A stretch of 64,000 nucleotides of DNA from Kocuria turfanensis (lineage in GTDB: Bacteria; Actinomycetota; Actinomycetes; Actinomycetales; Micrococcaceae): positions 2,047,008 through 2,111,007 of the forward strand of contig NZ_CP014480.1 of assembly GCF_001580365.1 (NCBI RefSeq), written 5' to 3'. A program made the position numbers and the translations under genes. Positions 8,197-17,140 of this stretch are shown one piece after another (positions within the stretch are counted from its first letter, which is position 1; each line of letters opens with the position of its first letter). The notes under the pieces were generated by a model. That model saw nothing but the letters and a program-made list of their open reading frames with translations, was not told the DNA's origin and did no database searches.

Positions 8197-9366
8197 TCAC
8201 GGCCCGGTTCCACCCACGGCCGCCGCTGGCGTGGACCCGTACAGCAACAGGGCCACCCCGCTGGACAGGGACACCGCGGCGGTGATCACGAGCAGCACCC
8301 CCAGCCCCAGGCCCGGAATGACCGCACCGGCGATGGCCGGCGCTGCGACCGAGCTCAGTGCCCCCACGACCAGGCAGGCCGTGAACGCCGCGCCTGCCCG
8401 CTCGGGCACCAGCTCAGCGGTCCAGACGGCGAGCACCGCCGACCCCGTCATGTACCCGACACCGAAGATGCACGCCGAGGCCATCGTCGCGGTCAACGAG
8501 TCGCTGGCCAACCCAAGCAGCGCCAACGCCGCGGCCACCGTCACCAGACTCAGCGCGGCGACCCGCAGGCTGCCCACTCGTTGCGCGAGGGCCCCGGTCG
8601 CCACACCCACCATGCCGGTGAGGCCGATGGCCGCATACAGCGCCGGAACGGCCGCCGCCGGCAGGGTGCCGCTGTCCACGACGTCGGCGGCGTAGGTGAA
8701 GTAGATGACGACCACCGCGAAGTAGACCACGGAGTAGGCACCCGGGACCCGCAGCGCCGCCGCCAGCGAGGAGGCGCCGAGCTGTCCCTCCGGGCGTGGG
8801 GCCGGTCTGGTGCGCGGCACCAGGCGCAGGTTCACGATCGCCGCGACCACCGCGGCCACAGCGATGCCGGCCCAGACCAGCCGCCAGGATCCCAATGCGG
8901 TCATCACGGCCAGCCCGCCCAGCAACAGGAGCCCGCCGCTGGTGCCGGTTGTGATGATCGCCAACGCTCGGGGTTGCTGCCGCAAGGGCACCGAACGGGT
9001 CACGATGTCGGAGTACGGCGCCCAGACCCAGCCACCGGCGCTGCCGGCCAGGACGACACCGACGGCCAGCAACCAGGGGGCCTGCGCGGAGGTCACGATC
9101 ACCGCCCCCGCAGCACCGCAGGCCCCACCCACGGTTGTCGGAGCGCGCGAACCGTGGCGGGTTGCCAGTCGGCCCGCCAGCAGCAGGCCGGCCAGATAGC
9201 CCGCGAACGTGGCGCTGGAGACCAGCCCGAGCACCAGCTCGGAGAGCCCCAGGTCCTCCCGGATGTCGGGCAGTGTCAGACCGTAGGCGTAGCGGGCCAT
9301 GCCGAAGGCGACCCCGACCACCGCCGCTCCGGCCAGCCCGATCCGGCTGCCCGCCGAAAGTGTCAC
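8197..9366 (-). CDS. YbfB/YjiJ-family MFS transporter
   Basis: 389 residues, 12 hydrophobic helices, beginning MTLSAGSRIGLAGAAVVGVAFGMARYAYG, the conserved first helix of the YbfB/YjiJ group. GTG start behind GAGGAGG. It converges with the DsrE-like gene. Members are uncharacterised exporters; one related group sits in sulfite-export loci, but nothing in the sequence gives the substrate. Confidence 0.85.
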   Translation of the reverse strand: MTLSAGSRIGLAGAAVVGVAFGMARYAYGLTLPDIREDLGLSELVLGLVSSATFAGYLAGLLLAGRLATRHGSRAPTTVGGACGAAGAVIVTSAQAPWLLAVGVVLAGSAGGWVWAPYSDIVTRSVPLRQQPRALAIITTGTSGGLLLLGGLAVMTALGSWRLVWAGIAVAAVVAAIVNLRLVPRTRPAPRPEGQLGASSLAAALRVPGAYSVVYFAVVVIYFTYAADVVDSGTLPAAAVPALYAAIGLTGMVGVATGALAQRVGSLRVAALSLVTVAAALALLGLASDSLTATMASACIFGVGYMTGSAVLAVWTAELVPERAGAAFTACLVVGALSSVAAPAIAGAVIPGLGLGVLLVITAAVSLSSGVALLLYGSTPAAAVGGTGP

Positions 9367-9587
9367 GGATGCCTCCTCATGCTGCGGCGTGCACCGGAAC
9401 TGCTGTCCACCGCAGCAGCATCGGCCGACACGATGCGCTCAGTTTGACTGCTCATCAGCGGTCCGCGGTGAAAGAACCGATAGAACCGCTTGTCACGGCC
9501 GCCCGGGCTTGAGGCTACCTCCACGGCCCGGCACCGTTCGGTCAGCACCTGACCACCCGCCACCTCGAGGCGCCGGACACGACCGAA

Positions 9588-9616
9588 GGGGCCACCCGCA
9601 TCATGCGAGTGGCCCC
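9588..9616 (-). terminator. Hairpin terminator after the second MBL-rhodanese gene
   Basis: 14-bp stem with a single mismatch (GGGGCCACCCGCAT against ATGCGAGTGGCCCC) and a 1-nt spacer at the tip. It lies 30 bp past the stop of the minus-strand gene. Confidence 0.75.
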
Positions 9617-9645
9617 TCCGGCCGTTCAGTGCTGGATGCCCCGGG

Positions 9646-11049
9646 TCAGCGGGCGGCGACCGCGGTGTCCTGGGCGGCGGACCAGGCGGCGTAGGAGCCC
9701 TCGAGCTCCACCACGTCGTAGCCGGCGTGGCGCAGGGTCGAGGCCACGACCGAGCTGCGCAGCCCGCTCTGGCAGTAGGTCACGATCGTGCCCTGCTCCG
9801 GGAGCCGGTCCAGGTTCCACAGGACCCGGCCGCCGTGCAGCTGGGTGGCGCCGGGGACGTGGCCGGCGGTGTGCTCGCTCACGGCGCGCACGTCCAGCAG
9901 CAGGGCCTTGTCGAAGGCCTCGACCTCCTCGGGGGCGACCAACCGCGGGGTGGACTGCGGCAGGCCCTCGATCCCGGTGACGTAGCCGGCCACGGCGTCG
10001 ATGCCCACGCGCACCAGGTGGTCCCAGAACTCCTGGGCGGCCTCCTGGTCGGGCGCCAGCAGCACCAGCGGCCGGTCGTCGGCCTCGGGGTTCACGGCCC
10101 AGGCGCCGAAGGTCGCGATCGACTTCCCCGCCGGGATGTTCAGCGCCCCGGCCACGGTCCCGGTGTGCACCTCGTCCGCGGAACGGGTGTCCACGAAGGT
10201 CACCTCGCCGGCCGCCAGGCGCTGCGCGACCTGCTGCGGGTCGAGCTCGGGCAGCGGGGTCCGCTCGCCCATGACGGCCGGGCCCCGGCGGTTCTGGTTC
10301 TTCATCCGGCCGAAGTAGAACGGGGCGTCGGGCTGGCCGTCGAGCAGCTCGGCGACGAAGCCGGCCTCGTCGTCGGCCGCCAGGTAGGGGCCCCACCAGG
10401 CGTAGAGGCGCTCGTAGCCCACCGTGGTGGAGGGGATCGCGCCCAGGGCCTTGCCGCAGGCCGAGCCCGCGCCGTGGCCGGGGAAGACCTGGACGTGGTC
10501 GGGGAGGGTCAGGAACTTCTCCTTGAGGCTGGTGAACATCTGCTTCGCGCCGAGGAAGCGGGTGTCCACGCCGCCGGCGGCCTCGTCCAGCAGGTCCGGG
10601 CGGCCCAGGTCGCCGGAGAACACGAAGTCGCCGGTGAGCAGGTAGCCCGGGGCGTCGGCGAAGGCGCCGTCGGTGACCAGGAAGGACAGGTGCTCGGGGG
10701 TGTGACCCGGGGTGTGCACCGCGGCCACCACGATGTTGCCGATGCGGATCTCGTCGCCGTCGTGCAGGCGGGCGGCCTCGAACTCGTACTGCCAGTCCTC
10801 CCCGCCCTCGCCGGAGACGTGCATCGTCGCCCCGGTGGCCGCGGCCAGCTCGCGGGTGCCGGAGAGGTAGTCGGCGTGGATGTGGGTCTCGGTGACCGCC
10901 GTGATCTCCATGCCGTTCTTGGTGGCCATGTCCCGGTAGACGTCGATGTCGCGGCGGGCGTCGACCACCAGCGCCTGGCCGGTGCGCTGGCACCCGATGA
11001 AGTAGCTGGCCTGGGCGAGGTCCTCGTCGTAGATGCGCTCGATGAGCAT
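9646..11049 (-). CDS. Metallo-beta-lactamase fold sulfur dioxygenase/rhodanese fusion
   Basis: 467 residues. Residues 1-250 form a metallo-beta-lactamase domain with THIHADYLSG and TPGHTPEHLSF metal motifs and a PGHG motif. A Cys-less rhodanese repeat (about 275-360) and a catalytic rhodanese with YCQSGLRSS near residue 425 follow. Same architecture as the gene at 3925 but clearly diverged. Start at the ATG behind AAGGAGA; longer frames upstream are not supported. Two CsoR/CstR boxes lie 74-112 bp upstream. Predicted to oxidise low-molecular-weight persulfides, with the rhodanese handing over sulfur. Confidence 0.88.
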   Translation of the reverse strand: MLIERIYDEDLAQASYFIGCQRTGQALVVDARRDIDVYRDMATKNGMEITAVTETHIHADYLSGTRELAAATGATMHVSGEGGEDWQYEFEAARLHDGDEIRIGNIVVAAVHTPGHTPEHLSFLVTDGAFADAPGYLLTGDFVFSGDLGRPDLLDEAAGGVDTRFLGAKQMFTSLKEKFLTLPDHVQVFPGHGAGSACGKALGAIPSTTVGYERLYAWWGPYLAADDEAGFVAELLDGQPDAPFYFGRMKNQNRRGPAVMGERTPLPELDPQQVAQRLAAGEVTFVDTRSADEVHTGTVAGALNIPAGKSIATFGAWAVNPEADDRPLVLLAPDQEAAQEFWDHLVRVGIDAVAGYVTGIEGLPQSTPRLVAPEEVEAFDKALLLDVRAVSEHTAGHVPGATQLHGGRVLWNLDRLPEQGTIVTYCQSGLRSSVVASTLRHAGYDVVELEGSYAAWSAAQDTAVAAR

Positions 11050-11122
11050 GGGTCTCTCCTTCGGGGAGTCGGTGGAACAAGGGTTCGGCGGAGTTCCCTC
11101 CGGCCGTCTGCCCACCAGCGTA

Positions 11123-11161
11123 ATACCCCCTGGGGTATCCTGCAAGTACCCCTGGGGGTAT
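11123..11161 (-). promoter_or_regulatory. Paired CsoR/CstR operators upstream of the second MBL-rhodanese gene
   Basis: ATACCCCCTGGGGTAT (11123-11138) and GTACCCCTGGGGGTAT (11146-11161), with centres 23 bp apart, almost the same spacing as the pair at 1421-1458 (22 bp). The repeated geometry suggests two repressor tetramers bind side by side at each promoter. Confidence 0.85.
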
Positions 11162-11336
11162 ATGCTTGGGGGCTCGTCTTCCTCCGCGTTTGAACGATGG
11201 GAAAGTCCACACCAGGACGGATGGCCGGACGCCAACCGTCGCGGCCAGACCTTCTAGCCCCTGCCACGGTTCTCAAGGTGCATGGACAAGGGGCTCATAC
11301 TGCGACGCGGCCCACCGCTAACGGGGCCATATGTAA

Positions 11337-11723
11337 AGCGGAAGGGACCTATCTGGTCTCACGATGCTGGGTGCCGTGCTGTGGATCGCGCTGGTCCGCA
11401 GCAGCGAGGGGATCGTGGCGCCCAACAGCACCATCGAGCTGATGCGGGACCTCGGCCGGCCCCGCGGGGACATGTACGAGGTCGCCGTGTGGGCCGACAT
11501 CCTCACGGTGCGCGGCGACGAGCTGTTCTGCACCTACACCGTCGACAACCAAGCGGTGGTAGTCCCGGAGAACATCGACGCGATCCGGGCCCTGGCCGGC
11601 ACCGTCACGGACGGGACCGAATCCATGAGCCGCACCGACGCCGCCCTGGACGTACGCGCCGACTTCCTGGCCCGCGCCCCGCACCCCGGCCAGGCCCACT
11701 CCCCGGAGGGGGCACGGTCGTGA
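11337..11723 (+). pseudogene. Fragment: C-terminal part of a type II glyceraldehyde-3-phosphate dehydrogenase
   Basis: The open frame (ATG at 11364) encodes about 119 residues. The segment NSTIELMRDLGRPRGD, then YEVAVWADILTVRGDELF, then VVVPENIDAIRALAG resembles the C-terminal third of archaeal-type (type II) NAD(P)-dependent GAPDH. The N-terminal Rossmann domain and catalytic Cys region are absent: a stop lies just upstream at 11334 and no homologous frame precedes it. It overlaps the following UspA remnant by GTGA, an intact old operon junction. The family call rests on my recall of these motifs. Confidence 0.5.
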
Positions 11724-12163
11724 ACGCCGCGGAACCCTTCCGCATCGTGGTCGGGGTGGACGGATCGCCCGAGTCCCTGAGGGCTCTGGAGTGGGCGGTC
11801 ACCGAGGCCCGGTTCCGTCAGGGTCAGGTCCATGTGGTGACTGCCTGGCAGCATCCGTCCATGGTGGCCGGTGACGACCTGGATTGGGACCTGACCCGAT
11901 ACGAAGCCAGGGCCCGGCACCTCCAGGACGACGCCTTGCGCAGCGTCCACGCCGAGCAGGAGGACATCACCGGCGAGGTGGTCCAGGGCTAGGCCGCCGC
12001 GGTGCTGGTGGAGGCTTCCGCCGAGGCCGATCTGCTGATCGTGGGACCCCACGGCTACGGCGGCTTCACCGGCCTGCTCCTGGGCTCGGTCTCCAACCAG
12101 GTCGTCCACCACGCCCACTGCCCCGTGCTCGTCGTCAAGCCCCGGCACCAGGGCCGCCTATAG
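11720..12163 (+). pseudogene. Universal stress protein (UspA) with in-frame amber codon
   Basis: Starts at GTG overlapping the preceding stop and reads FRIVVGVDGSPESLRALEWA, a textbook Usp N-terminus. After EVVQG a TAG (11990-11992) interrupts the frame. The same frame then continues [18 protein letters not shown] and [12 protein letters not shown] to a normal end at residue 147. The ATP-binding G-X2-G-X9-G-S signature lies downstream of the stop. CAG to TAG is the simplest cause. Without readthrough the product would be a 90-residue piece lacking the nucleotide loop. Confidence 0.8.
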
Positions 12164-12246
12164 AGGGGTCCGGAAAGAGACGTGCCGGGGCGCAGGATCG
12201 TGAAGTGCATGTCGCAGCGTCAGCGGGCCCGGAAGGATCACTTCGG

Positions 12247-12690
12247 TCAGTGGCCGGAGGTGTGGCCGGGGCTGTGGGAAGGGGCCGGGGACTCGTCGCC
12301 GCCCGGGATGCCGCCTGTTGCGCTGCCGCTGATGAGCGGGCCGATGACGAAGGCCGAGAGCGAGTAGAGGACCGCGAAGACGAGCAGACCCACCGCGGGC
12401 GCCCACCAGGTCCCGAACCTGCGGCGCAGACGTAGCAGGAAGGGGATCGAGGCGGCAAGGCCCAGAACACCGAACAGGACGGTCCCGCCGGACCCGGCAA
12501 TCAGCGCCGTCCCGGCGAGCACGCCCACATGGTGCAGCACATGCGGGAGGAGCCCCAGGACCACGCCGATCCCGCCGATGGCGGAGTTCCACAGCGCGCG
12601 CAGGCGCCTCGGCCGGACCAGCTGAGCGTCTCCGGGGGTGCCCGCCTGATCGCTGAGCCGGTGGTGGGGAAGATGCTCATCCATCGCCAT
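12247..12690 (-). CDS. Small membrane protein, His-rich termini
   Basis: 147 residues. A polar N-terminus with HLPHHRL is followed by hydrophobic segments at about 38-56, 58-85 and 95-118, including GLLPHVLHHVGVLAGTALIA, and a polar C-terminus SPAPSHSPGHTSGH. The histidines at both ends and in the first helix suggest metal contact, in line with the copper genes around it, but I know no characterised homologue. It lies convergent to the UspA remnant. ATG 12690 has a GGAAGGG site at fair spacing; an ATG two codons on is possible. Confidence 0.65.
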   Translation of the reverse strand: MAMDEHLPHHRLSDQAGTPGDAQLVRPRRLRALWNSAIGGIGVVLGLLPHVLHHVGVLAGTALIAGSGGTVLFGVLGLAASIPFLLRLRRRFGTWWAPAVGLLVFAVLYSLSAFVIGPLISGSATGGIPGGDESPAPSHSPGHTSGH

Positions 12691-12785
12691 CGCGCCCTTC
12701 CCTGCAGCTGGTGTGCTGTCCCGCCGAGTGTAGTCACCGGCCCGCCATAGGCATGGGCTCGAGGTGCCGCGAATGTCGGTCCCGA

Positions 12786-12819
12786 CCGGTCCGGGGCCGG
12801 CCTTGCGGCCCCGGACCGG
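12786..12819 (-). terminator. Hairpin terminator after the beta-propeller lipoprotein gene
   Basis: 13-bp perfect stem CCGGTCCGGGGCC / GGCCCCGGACCGG with an 8-nt loop, 22 bp past the minus-strand stop at 12841. Confidence 0.75.
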
Positions 12820-12840
12820 CTGTCCGGCTCGCGTGCGTTC

Positions 12841-13704
12841 TTACAGCAGCACCTCGGTGCTGCTGCCGCCGTCGGTGGTGCGCAGGACGGTGGAATCGGC
12901 CACCAGCAGTGCCTCCACCGTCCCCTCCGCAGTGATGCTCGCTCCCAGGGCGGTGATCTCCCCGATCGCCTTCTCACTGGTGTCCCAGGTGTCCCCGGCG
13001 TCAGCGCTGGTGAGCAGGCGCCCGTCGATGCCGGCGCCGACGATGGTCTTCTCATCGGCCCAAGCCACCATCGACATCAGTTGCGGGGTGTCCAGGGTGT
13101 CCCAGGTGGTCCCGTCGTCGCTGGAGCGCAGCACGCCGTTCTCGGTGGTGGCCAGGACTGTGCCCGTGCCCGGGGCGATCGCCAGGGACGCCGGGGCGGA
13201 GGGGATCTCAAGGGTGTCCCAGGTGCGGCCGTCGGTGCTGGCGCGCAGCTGCCCGTCGAAGCCGATGACCGCGTTCGGGCTGGCGGTCAGGGCGTGGAAG
13301 TCCGACTCCCCCCCTCGGGAGAGCACCTCCCAGGTCTCACCGCCGTCGGTGGATTCGATCAGCCCGACCGGTTCGGGCAGGTCGGTCCCCATCCCGGGGT
13401 GGCCCGAGGCGAGGTAGCGGCCCTCGGTGAGGGTGAAACCCATCAGGTCCACGACCGGGCCCACCTGGGTCAACTGCCGGTTCTCCAACCGGAACAGGCC
13501 CTCATGGGTGGCCAACAGAATCACCCCGGTGGCTGTGTCGCGGGTGATGGCATGGATGTGGGTGATCGCCGTTCCAGCGCTGTTGGTGCTGGAGGAAGCA
13601 GTCGGAGCCGTGGAGTTCGCCTGCGGCGAGCACGCCACCAGGGCCCCGGAGCCCAGCAGGCTGAACCCGGCCAGGAGAAGGGATCTGCGGGTCAAGGAGT
13701 TCAT
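12841..13704 (-). CDS. Secreted BNR/sialidase-type beta-propeller lipoprotein
   Basis: 287 residues. The N-terminus has twin arginines and a hydrophobic core ending in the lipobox LVACS (Cys about residue 25), so a lipid-anchored extracellular protein is expected. The rest holds repeated Asp-box motifs (STDGGETWEVL, STDGRTWDTL, SSDDGTTWDTL, SADAGDTWDT, TTDGG), each a blade of a six- or seven-bladed propeller as in the F510_1955 family. It is divergent from the CopR-like regulator and shares that promoter region. A role in metal handling at the cell surface is inferred only from position. Confidence 0.82.
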   Translation of the reverse strand: MNSLTRRSLLLAGFSLLGSGALVACSPQANSTAPTASSSTNSAGTAITHIHAITRDTATGVILLATHEGLFRLENRQLTQVGPVVDLMGFTLTEGRYLASGHPGMGTDLPEPVGLIESTDGGETWEVLSRGGESDFHALTASPNAVIGFDGQLRASTDGRTWDTLEIPSAPASLAIAPGTGTVLATTENGVLRSSDDGTTWDTLDTPQLMSMVAWADEKTIVGAGIDGRLLTSADAGDTWDTSEKAIGEITALGASITAEGTVEALLVADSTVLRTTDGGSSTEVLL

Positions 13705-13787
13705 GGGTCCTTTCCGCCTCGCAACCACATCACGAGGACCATCCACCATTCTCGACCGGCCGTAGAGGGGCTCTGCGCCGTTTTCCT

Positions 13788-13807
13788 TGAAGGTTTGGCG
13801 AAGATTG
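13788..13807 (+). promoter_or_regulatory. CopR-type direct repeat upstream of the first response regulator
   Basis: TGAAGGTTT-gg-CGAAGATTG: two 9-bp half-sites in the same orientation with an 11-bp period, 57 bp before the regulator ATG. OmpR-family regulators bind such direct repeats. The form is close to the TGAAGATTT direct repeat I recall for Corynebacterium glutamicum CopR. It would give autoregulation and could also serve the divergent lipoprotein gene. Confidence 0.7.
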
Positions 13808-13863
13808 CCGCAGGAAGGGCCTCTGGGACGGATCGGCATACAGGTCGGGGACACACTGGAGGC

Positions 13864-14571
13864 ATGAATTCTGGCTCCGATGCCGGCACCCGCCCGGAGC
13901 GGGTGCTGGTGGTCGACGACGAGAAACCCCTGGCGCAGATGGTCGCCACCTACCTGGCCCGCGCCGGCTACGCGGTGGACCTGGCGCACACCGGCCCCGA
14001 CGCCCTGGAGGCCGCCCGCGACCGGAGCCTGGACGTGGTGGTGCTGGACCTGGGTCTGCCGGGGCTGGACGGCATCGAGGTGTGCCGCAGGATCCGGGGC
14101 TTCTCCGAGTGCTACGTGCTGATGCTCACGGCCCGCGGGGACGAGGAGGACAAGCTGGCCGGGCTGGCGGCCGGGGCCGACGACTACATCACGAAGCCCT
14201 TCAGTGTTCGCGAGCTCGTCGCCCGGGTGGCCGCGGTGCTGCGCCGGCCCCGGACCACCGTGGCCCCGGTCGAGCCCGCCCGGGAGTTCGGGGAGCTGAC
14301 CGTCGACCTCGCGGCCCACGAGGCACGGGTGGGCGGGCGGCCGGTGGGCCTGACCCGCACCGAGTTCGACCTACTGGGGGCCCTGTCGGCCCGCCCGCAC
14401 CAGGCGCTCACCCGCCGCAAGCTCATCGACACCGTCTGGGATCCATCCTGGGTCGGGGACGAGCGGATCGTGGACGTGCACATCGGGCACCTGCGCCGGA
14501 AGCTCGGGGAAGACCCGATCGGCTTCATCGACACGGTCCGTGGGGTCGACTACCGGATGGTGACACCGTGA
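13864..14571 (+). CDS. OmpR-family response regulator, CopR-like
   Basis: 235 residues. Receiver domain (about 13-125) with acidic pair Asp18-Asp19, phospho-acceptor Asp62 in VVVLDLGLPG and conserved Lys in DDYITKPF; winged-helix DNA-binding domain (about 140-233) ending in VDVHIGHLRRKLGEDP and IDTVRGVDYRM. It overlaps the sensor kinase gene by GTGA. A copper role is inferred from the copper chaperone, DUF305 and multicopper oxidase genes downstream and from the repeat-type operator. Its kinase is broken by an insertion element, so it may be silent or cross-talk with the intact pair at 37.6 kb. Confidence 0.9.
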   Translation: MNSGSDAGTRPERVLVVDDEKPLAQMVATYLARAGYAVDLAHTGPDALEAARDRSLDVVVLDLGLPGLDGIEVCRRIRGFSECYVLMLTARGDEEDKLAGLAAGADDYITKPFSVRELVARVAAVLRRPRTTVAPVEPAREFGELTVDLAAHEARVGGRPVGLTRTEFDLLGALSARPHQALTRRKLIDTVWDPSWVGDERIVDVHIGHLRRKLGEDPIGFIDTVRGVDYRMVTP

Positions 14572-15152
14572 GTCCCCGGCGCGAGCGGAGCCTGGCTACC
14601 CGGTTCTTCACCGTCCAGGTGCTGGTGGTCGCAGCCTCCCTGGCGGCGGCAGTCGTGGTGGCCTCCCTGATGGGCCCGGCGATCTTCCACAATCACTTGA
14701 TCATGGCCGGGCATGCGGAGAACTCCCCGGAGTTGCTGCACGTGGAGCAGGCCTACCGCGACACCAACCTCATCACCGTGGCCGTGGCCTTGGCCACGGC
14801 CCTGATCTGCGCCCTGGTCGCCAGCATCTGGTTATCCCGTCGCATCCAGGGTTCTCTCGGGAAGCTGGCCGAAGCCGCCAAAGGCATGTCCCGCGGCCGC
14901 TACGACACCCGGGTACCGGCCCTGGGTGCCGGAGCGGAGGTGGACGGGGTGGCCACCGCGTTCAACACCATGGCGGCTCGTCTGCAAAGTACCGAAGGCA
15001 CCCGCCGGCGGATGCTCTCGGACCTGGCCCATGAGATGCGCACCCCGATCTCGGTGCTCACCGTGTACTGCGAAGGCCTCCAGGACGGGGTCATCCACTG
15101 GGACGAAACCACCAGCGAGATCATGACCGACCAGCTGGGACGCCTCACCCGG

Positions 15153-16564
15153 AGTTGAGCCCCCGATAGTGGTGTAGCGCGGTGGTCCTGCTCGTCGTTC
15201 CGGACGAGGGCGCGGCCACCGTGAGATCTTTCGAGTTCACCTCTCACAGCACCCTCGAAAGGACATCATCACGATGACCGCTCCTCATATTGTCGACCCT
15301 GTCGGCCTGCTCGGCGAAGCCCTGTCCGAAGCGTCCCCGGATCTGATGCGGTCCCTGCTGCAGACGGTGATCAACGCGCTGCTCTCCGCCGATGCCGAGG
15401 CGGTGGTCGGCGCCGAATGGGGCCGACCCGCTCCCGAGCGGGTGACCCAGCGCAACGGCTACCGGCACCGCGACCTCGACACCCGCATCGGCACTATCGA
15501 CGTCGCCGTCCCGAAGCTGCGCACCGGCACCTACTTCCCCGACTGGTTGCTCGAGCGGCGCAAACGGGCCGAGTCCGCCCTCATCACGGTCGTGGCCGAC
15601 TGCTACCTGGCCGGGGTCTCGACCCGCCGGATGGACAAGCTGGTGAAGACCCTGGGGATCAACAGCCTGTCGAAGTCCCAGGTCTCCCGGATGGCCGGTG
15701 ATCTCGACGAGCACGTGGAGTCCTTCCGCCACCGGCCCCTGGGCGAGGCCGGTCCTTTCACGTTCGTGGCCGCCGACGCGCTGACCATGAAGGTCCGCGA
15801 AGGCGGGCGCGTAGTGAACGCGGTCGTGCTGCTGGCCACCGGGGTCAACGGCGACGGCCACCGCGAGGTCCTGGGCATGCGGGTGGCCACGGCCGAGACC
15901 GGGGCGGCCTGGAACGAGTTCTTCGCCGACCTCGTGGCCCGCGGCCTGGGCGGGGTCCGCCTGGTCACCTCCGACGCCCACGCCGGGCTCAAGGACGCGA
16001 TCGCCGCGAATCTGCCCGGGGCCACCTGGCAGCGGTGCCGCACCCACTACGCGGCCAATCTCATGTCGATCTGCCCGAAGAGCATGTGGCCGGCCGTGAA
16101 GGCGATGCTGCACAGCGTCTACGACCAGCCCGACGCCGCCGCCGTGCACGCCCAATTCGACCGCCTCATCGACTACGTCGCCGAGAAGCTCCCGGCGGTG
16201 GCCGAGCATCTGGGGCAGGCCCGCGAGGACATCCTCGCCTTCACGAGCTTCCCCAAGGACGTCTGGGCCCAGATCTGGTCCAACAACCCCGCCGAACGGC
16301 TGAACAAGGAGATCCGGCGGCGGACCGACGCAGTCGGGATCTTCCCCAACCGAGCAGCCATCGTCCGCCTCGTCGGCGCCGTGCTGGCCGAACAGACCGA
16401 CGAGTGGGCCGAAGGCCGCCGCTACCTCGGCCTGGAGGTACTCACCCGATGCCGGCTCACCACCGTCGACGTCACCGGAAGCGAGGTGAATCCCGACCCC
16501 CTGACCGCACTGACAGCCTGATCCCCGTACGAAGGATCGTTACACCACTCCCGGGGGCTTGACC
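15153..16564 (+). mobile_element. IS256-family insertion sequence, copy 1
   Basis: 1412 bp with imperfect inverted ends (AGTTGAGCCCCCG.. and GGTCAAGCCCCCG.., both leading to AGTGGTGTA) and one transposase. Flanks ACCCGG at 15147-15152 and 16565-16570 are the target duplication; one extra matching C makes it look like 7 bp. IS256 elements usually make 8-9 bp, so the short duplication is slightly odd. The element length and encoded protein are the same as copy 2 at 41128, in the same orientation. It interrupts the sensor kinase gene. Confidence 0.95.
15274..16521 (+). CDS. IS256-family (Mutator-type) transposase
   Basis: 415 residues, full length for the family. The DDE triad is visible as Asp in FVAADALTMKVRE, Asp in VTSDAHAGLKDAI and Glu in NNPAERLNKEIRRR, with the C/H-containing CRTHYAANLM segment between. 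It catalyses copy-out/paste-in transposition of its element. Start ATG follows GAAAGGA. Both copies encode the same protein, so the element is recent and probably active. Confidence 0.97.
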   Translation: MTAPHIVDPVGLLGEALSEASPDLMRSLLQTVINALLSADAEAVVGAEWGRPAPERVTQRNGYRHRDLDTRIGTIDVAVPKLRTGTYFPDWLLERRKRAESALITVVADCYLAGVSTRRMDKLVKTLGINSLSKSQVSRMAGDLDEHVESFRHRPLGEAGPFTFVAADALTMKVREGGRVVNAVVLLATGVNGDGHREVLGMRVATAETGAAWNEFFADLVARGLGGVRLVTSDAHAGLKDAIAANLPGATWQRCRTHYAANLMSICPKSMWPAVKAMLHSVYDQPDAAAVHAQFDRLIDYVAEKLPAVAEHLGQAREDILAFTSFPKDVWAQIWSNNPAERLNKEIRRRTDAVGIFPNRAAIVRLVGAVLAEQTDEWAEGRRYLGLEVLTRCRLTTVDVTGSEVNPDPLTALTA

Positions 16565-17140
16565 ACCCGGCTGGTCGAGGACATCACCGATGTCTCCCGC
16601 GCCGAGGAGGGGCGCATCGACCTGGACCGCGCAGAACAGCCCGTGCTCGAACTGCTGCACACCGCCGCCGAGGCCCACAGGGAGTCCTACGCGGCCAAGG
16701 GCGTGGCCCTCGACGTGGACGTCGACGATGAGACCGGGGTCCTGGAGGTGGACCGGCAGCGGATGGGGCAGGTGCTGGGCAATCTGCTCACCAACGCCCT
16801 GCGCCACACCCCAGCGGGTGGGACGGTCACCGTCAGTGCCACCCATCAGATGTCCGGCCAAGTGGTCCTCTGCATCAGCGACACCGGTGAGGGCATCAGT
16901 GCCGAGCAACTGCCTCAGGTGTTCGAGCGCTTCTGGCGCGGGGACACCGCCCGGGACCGAGACCACGGCGGCTCGGGGATCGGGCTGGCCATCTCCAAAG
17001 CACTGGTCGAAGCCCACGGCGGCACCCTGACCGCCGCCTCCCCCGGCCCCAGACACGGCGCGGTGTTCACCATCCAGTTGCCGACCCCCCAACTGGCCGA
17101 TCTGCCTCCCGCTCGGGAGGCTCACTGACATCCTTGCACT

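Larger units (their letters stand above)
14568..17128 (+). pseudogene. Sensor histidine kinase split by an IS256-family element
   Basis: Before insertion this was a 380-residue kinase. Part one (to 15152) has two membrane helices (about 12-35 and 66-88) around a short sensor loop with His41, His43, Met46 and His49, then HAMP and a HisKA helix with phospho-His155 (SDLAHEMRTP). Part two (from 16571) has the ATP-binding domain: NLLTNALRHTP N-box, DTGEG G1 box and GSGIGLAIS G2 box. Removing the element and one target copy restores RLTR-LVEDITDVSR in frame. Part one now ends at a TGA just inside the element; part two has an in-frame TTG at 16559 and could be made as a free ATPase domain. GTG start, coupled to the regulator. 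Confidence 0.9.

Noticed and set aside
16559..16587. Outward promoter formed by TTGACC at the right IS end
   Set aside because: No acceptable -10 hexamer lies 16-19 bp further in either copy.
16559..17128. A separate histidine-kinase-like ATPase gene starting at TTG
   Set aside because: It is the 3' half of the kinase interrupted by the IS; the TTG belongs to the IS edge. Expression is possible, but it is not an independent gene.
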